Of a stretch of DNA of 13,613 nucleotides, positions 13,377-13,613 are shown piece by piece. How positions within the stretch are numbered: position 1 is the first letter of the stretch; every line of letters begins with the position of its first letter. Source of the stretch: Chitinophagaceae bacterium (GTDB taxonomy: Bacteria; Bacteroidota; Bacteroidia; Chitinophagales; Chitinophagaceae); NCBI GenBank assembly GCA_025362915.1, contig JANYEU010000174.1:1-13613 (forward strand), read 5' to 3'. Below the pieces are notes generated by a model. The model had not been told where the DNA came from and did not search any database. It saw only the letters and a list, made by a program, of their open reading frames with translations. The position numbers and the translations under genes were made by a program.

Positions 13377-13613
13377 CTACAATATAATTTCTTTTTCAAC
13401 AATCATTCTACGCAAGTTCAGTAACGCATAGCGCATACGACCTAGGGCTGTATTGATGCTTGTATCGGTTATGTATGCTATTTCTTTAAAACTCATATCT
13501 GCAAAATGACGCAGCACTATCACTTCCCTTTGCTCTTCTGGCAAATAATCTAGCATCTTCCTTACCTTATCATGGGTTTGATTCTGCATTAATTTAGCAT
13601 CTGCAAAATTTCC
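13377..13613 (-). CDS. ECF-like RNA polymerase sigma factor, C-terminal part
   Basis: The frame is open through the right edge, so only the last 78 residues are visible; the ATG at 13589 is internal and not a likely start. The visible part is sigma-70 region 4: MLDYLPEEQREVIVLRHFADM, then the helix-turn-helix FKEIAYITDTSINTALGRMRYAL that binds the promoter -35/-33 region, followed by a short basic tail (LNLRRMIVEKE). TSINTALGRMRYALLNLR is a common form in Bacteroidota sigma factors. No anti-sigma gene is visible in the window. The class (ECF or other group) cannot be settled without region 2. Confidence 0.85.
   Translation of the reverse strand, partial: GNFADAKLMQNQTHDKVRKMLDYLPEEQREVIVLRHFADMSFKEIAYITDTSINTALGRMRYALLNLRRMIVEKEIIL

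Overview
The window looks like chromosomal DNA of a member of the Bacteroidota, most likely a Chitinophagaceae-type bacterium. The DNA is AT-rich, genes generally lack a Shine-Dalgarno sequence, and several genes are preceded by the Bacteroidota -7 promoter motif TAnnTTTG. Proteins such as the tail of a large M1-type peptidase, the FemAB/GNAT-like protein and the ECF-type sigma factor resemble that group. The taxonomic call is an inference from these traits and was not tested by a search.

Layout. 1-422 is the 3' end of a probable surface M1-family metallopeptidase. 423-689 has no convincing gene and holds two families of short degenerate repeats. 690-1526 is a methyltransferase with a paired-Cys N-terminal region, and 1622-2521 is a FemAB/GNAT-like acyltransferase. 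The latter converges on ispD (2511-3215, minus; 11-bp tail-to-tail overlap). A tRNA-Lys(CTT) gene with promoter and terminator follows at 3321-3393, then a YciI-like gene (minus). 3887-4066 is a 41-bp tandem array. It lies before a YkgJ-type Cys-cluster gene whose reading frame extends upstream of any normal start codon. This gene converges on tcdA (minus). An FtsX/MacB-type permease without an ATPase is at 5799-7076. 7077-8008 has no gene but contains a second, unrelated 41-bp tandem array. A two-gene ABC-2 exporter (8009-9753) follows, then an alpha/beta hydrolase (minus), a long divergent intergenic region, typA/bipA with a strong promoter and a structured leader, and the 3' part of a sigma factor gene (minus) running off the right edge.

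Functionally these are mostly independent housekeeping genes: isoprenoid precursor synthesis (ispD), tRNA and t6A modification (tRNA-Lys, tcdA), ribosome-associated GTPase (typA), transport and envelope. I see no defence island, phage, plasmid, transposase or CRISPR array.

The most unusual content is non-coding. There are two unrelated tandem arrays with an identical 41-bp period. There are also three intergenic structures built from 7-bp units (two of them inverted into long hairpins) that sit exactly at or across stop codons, and a possible structured typA leader RNA.
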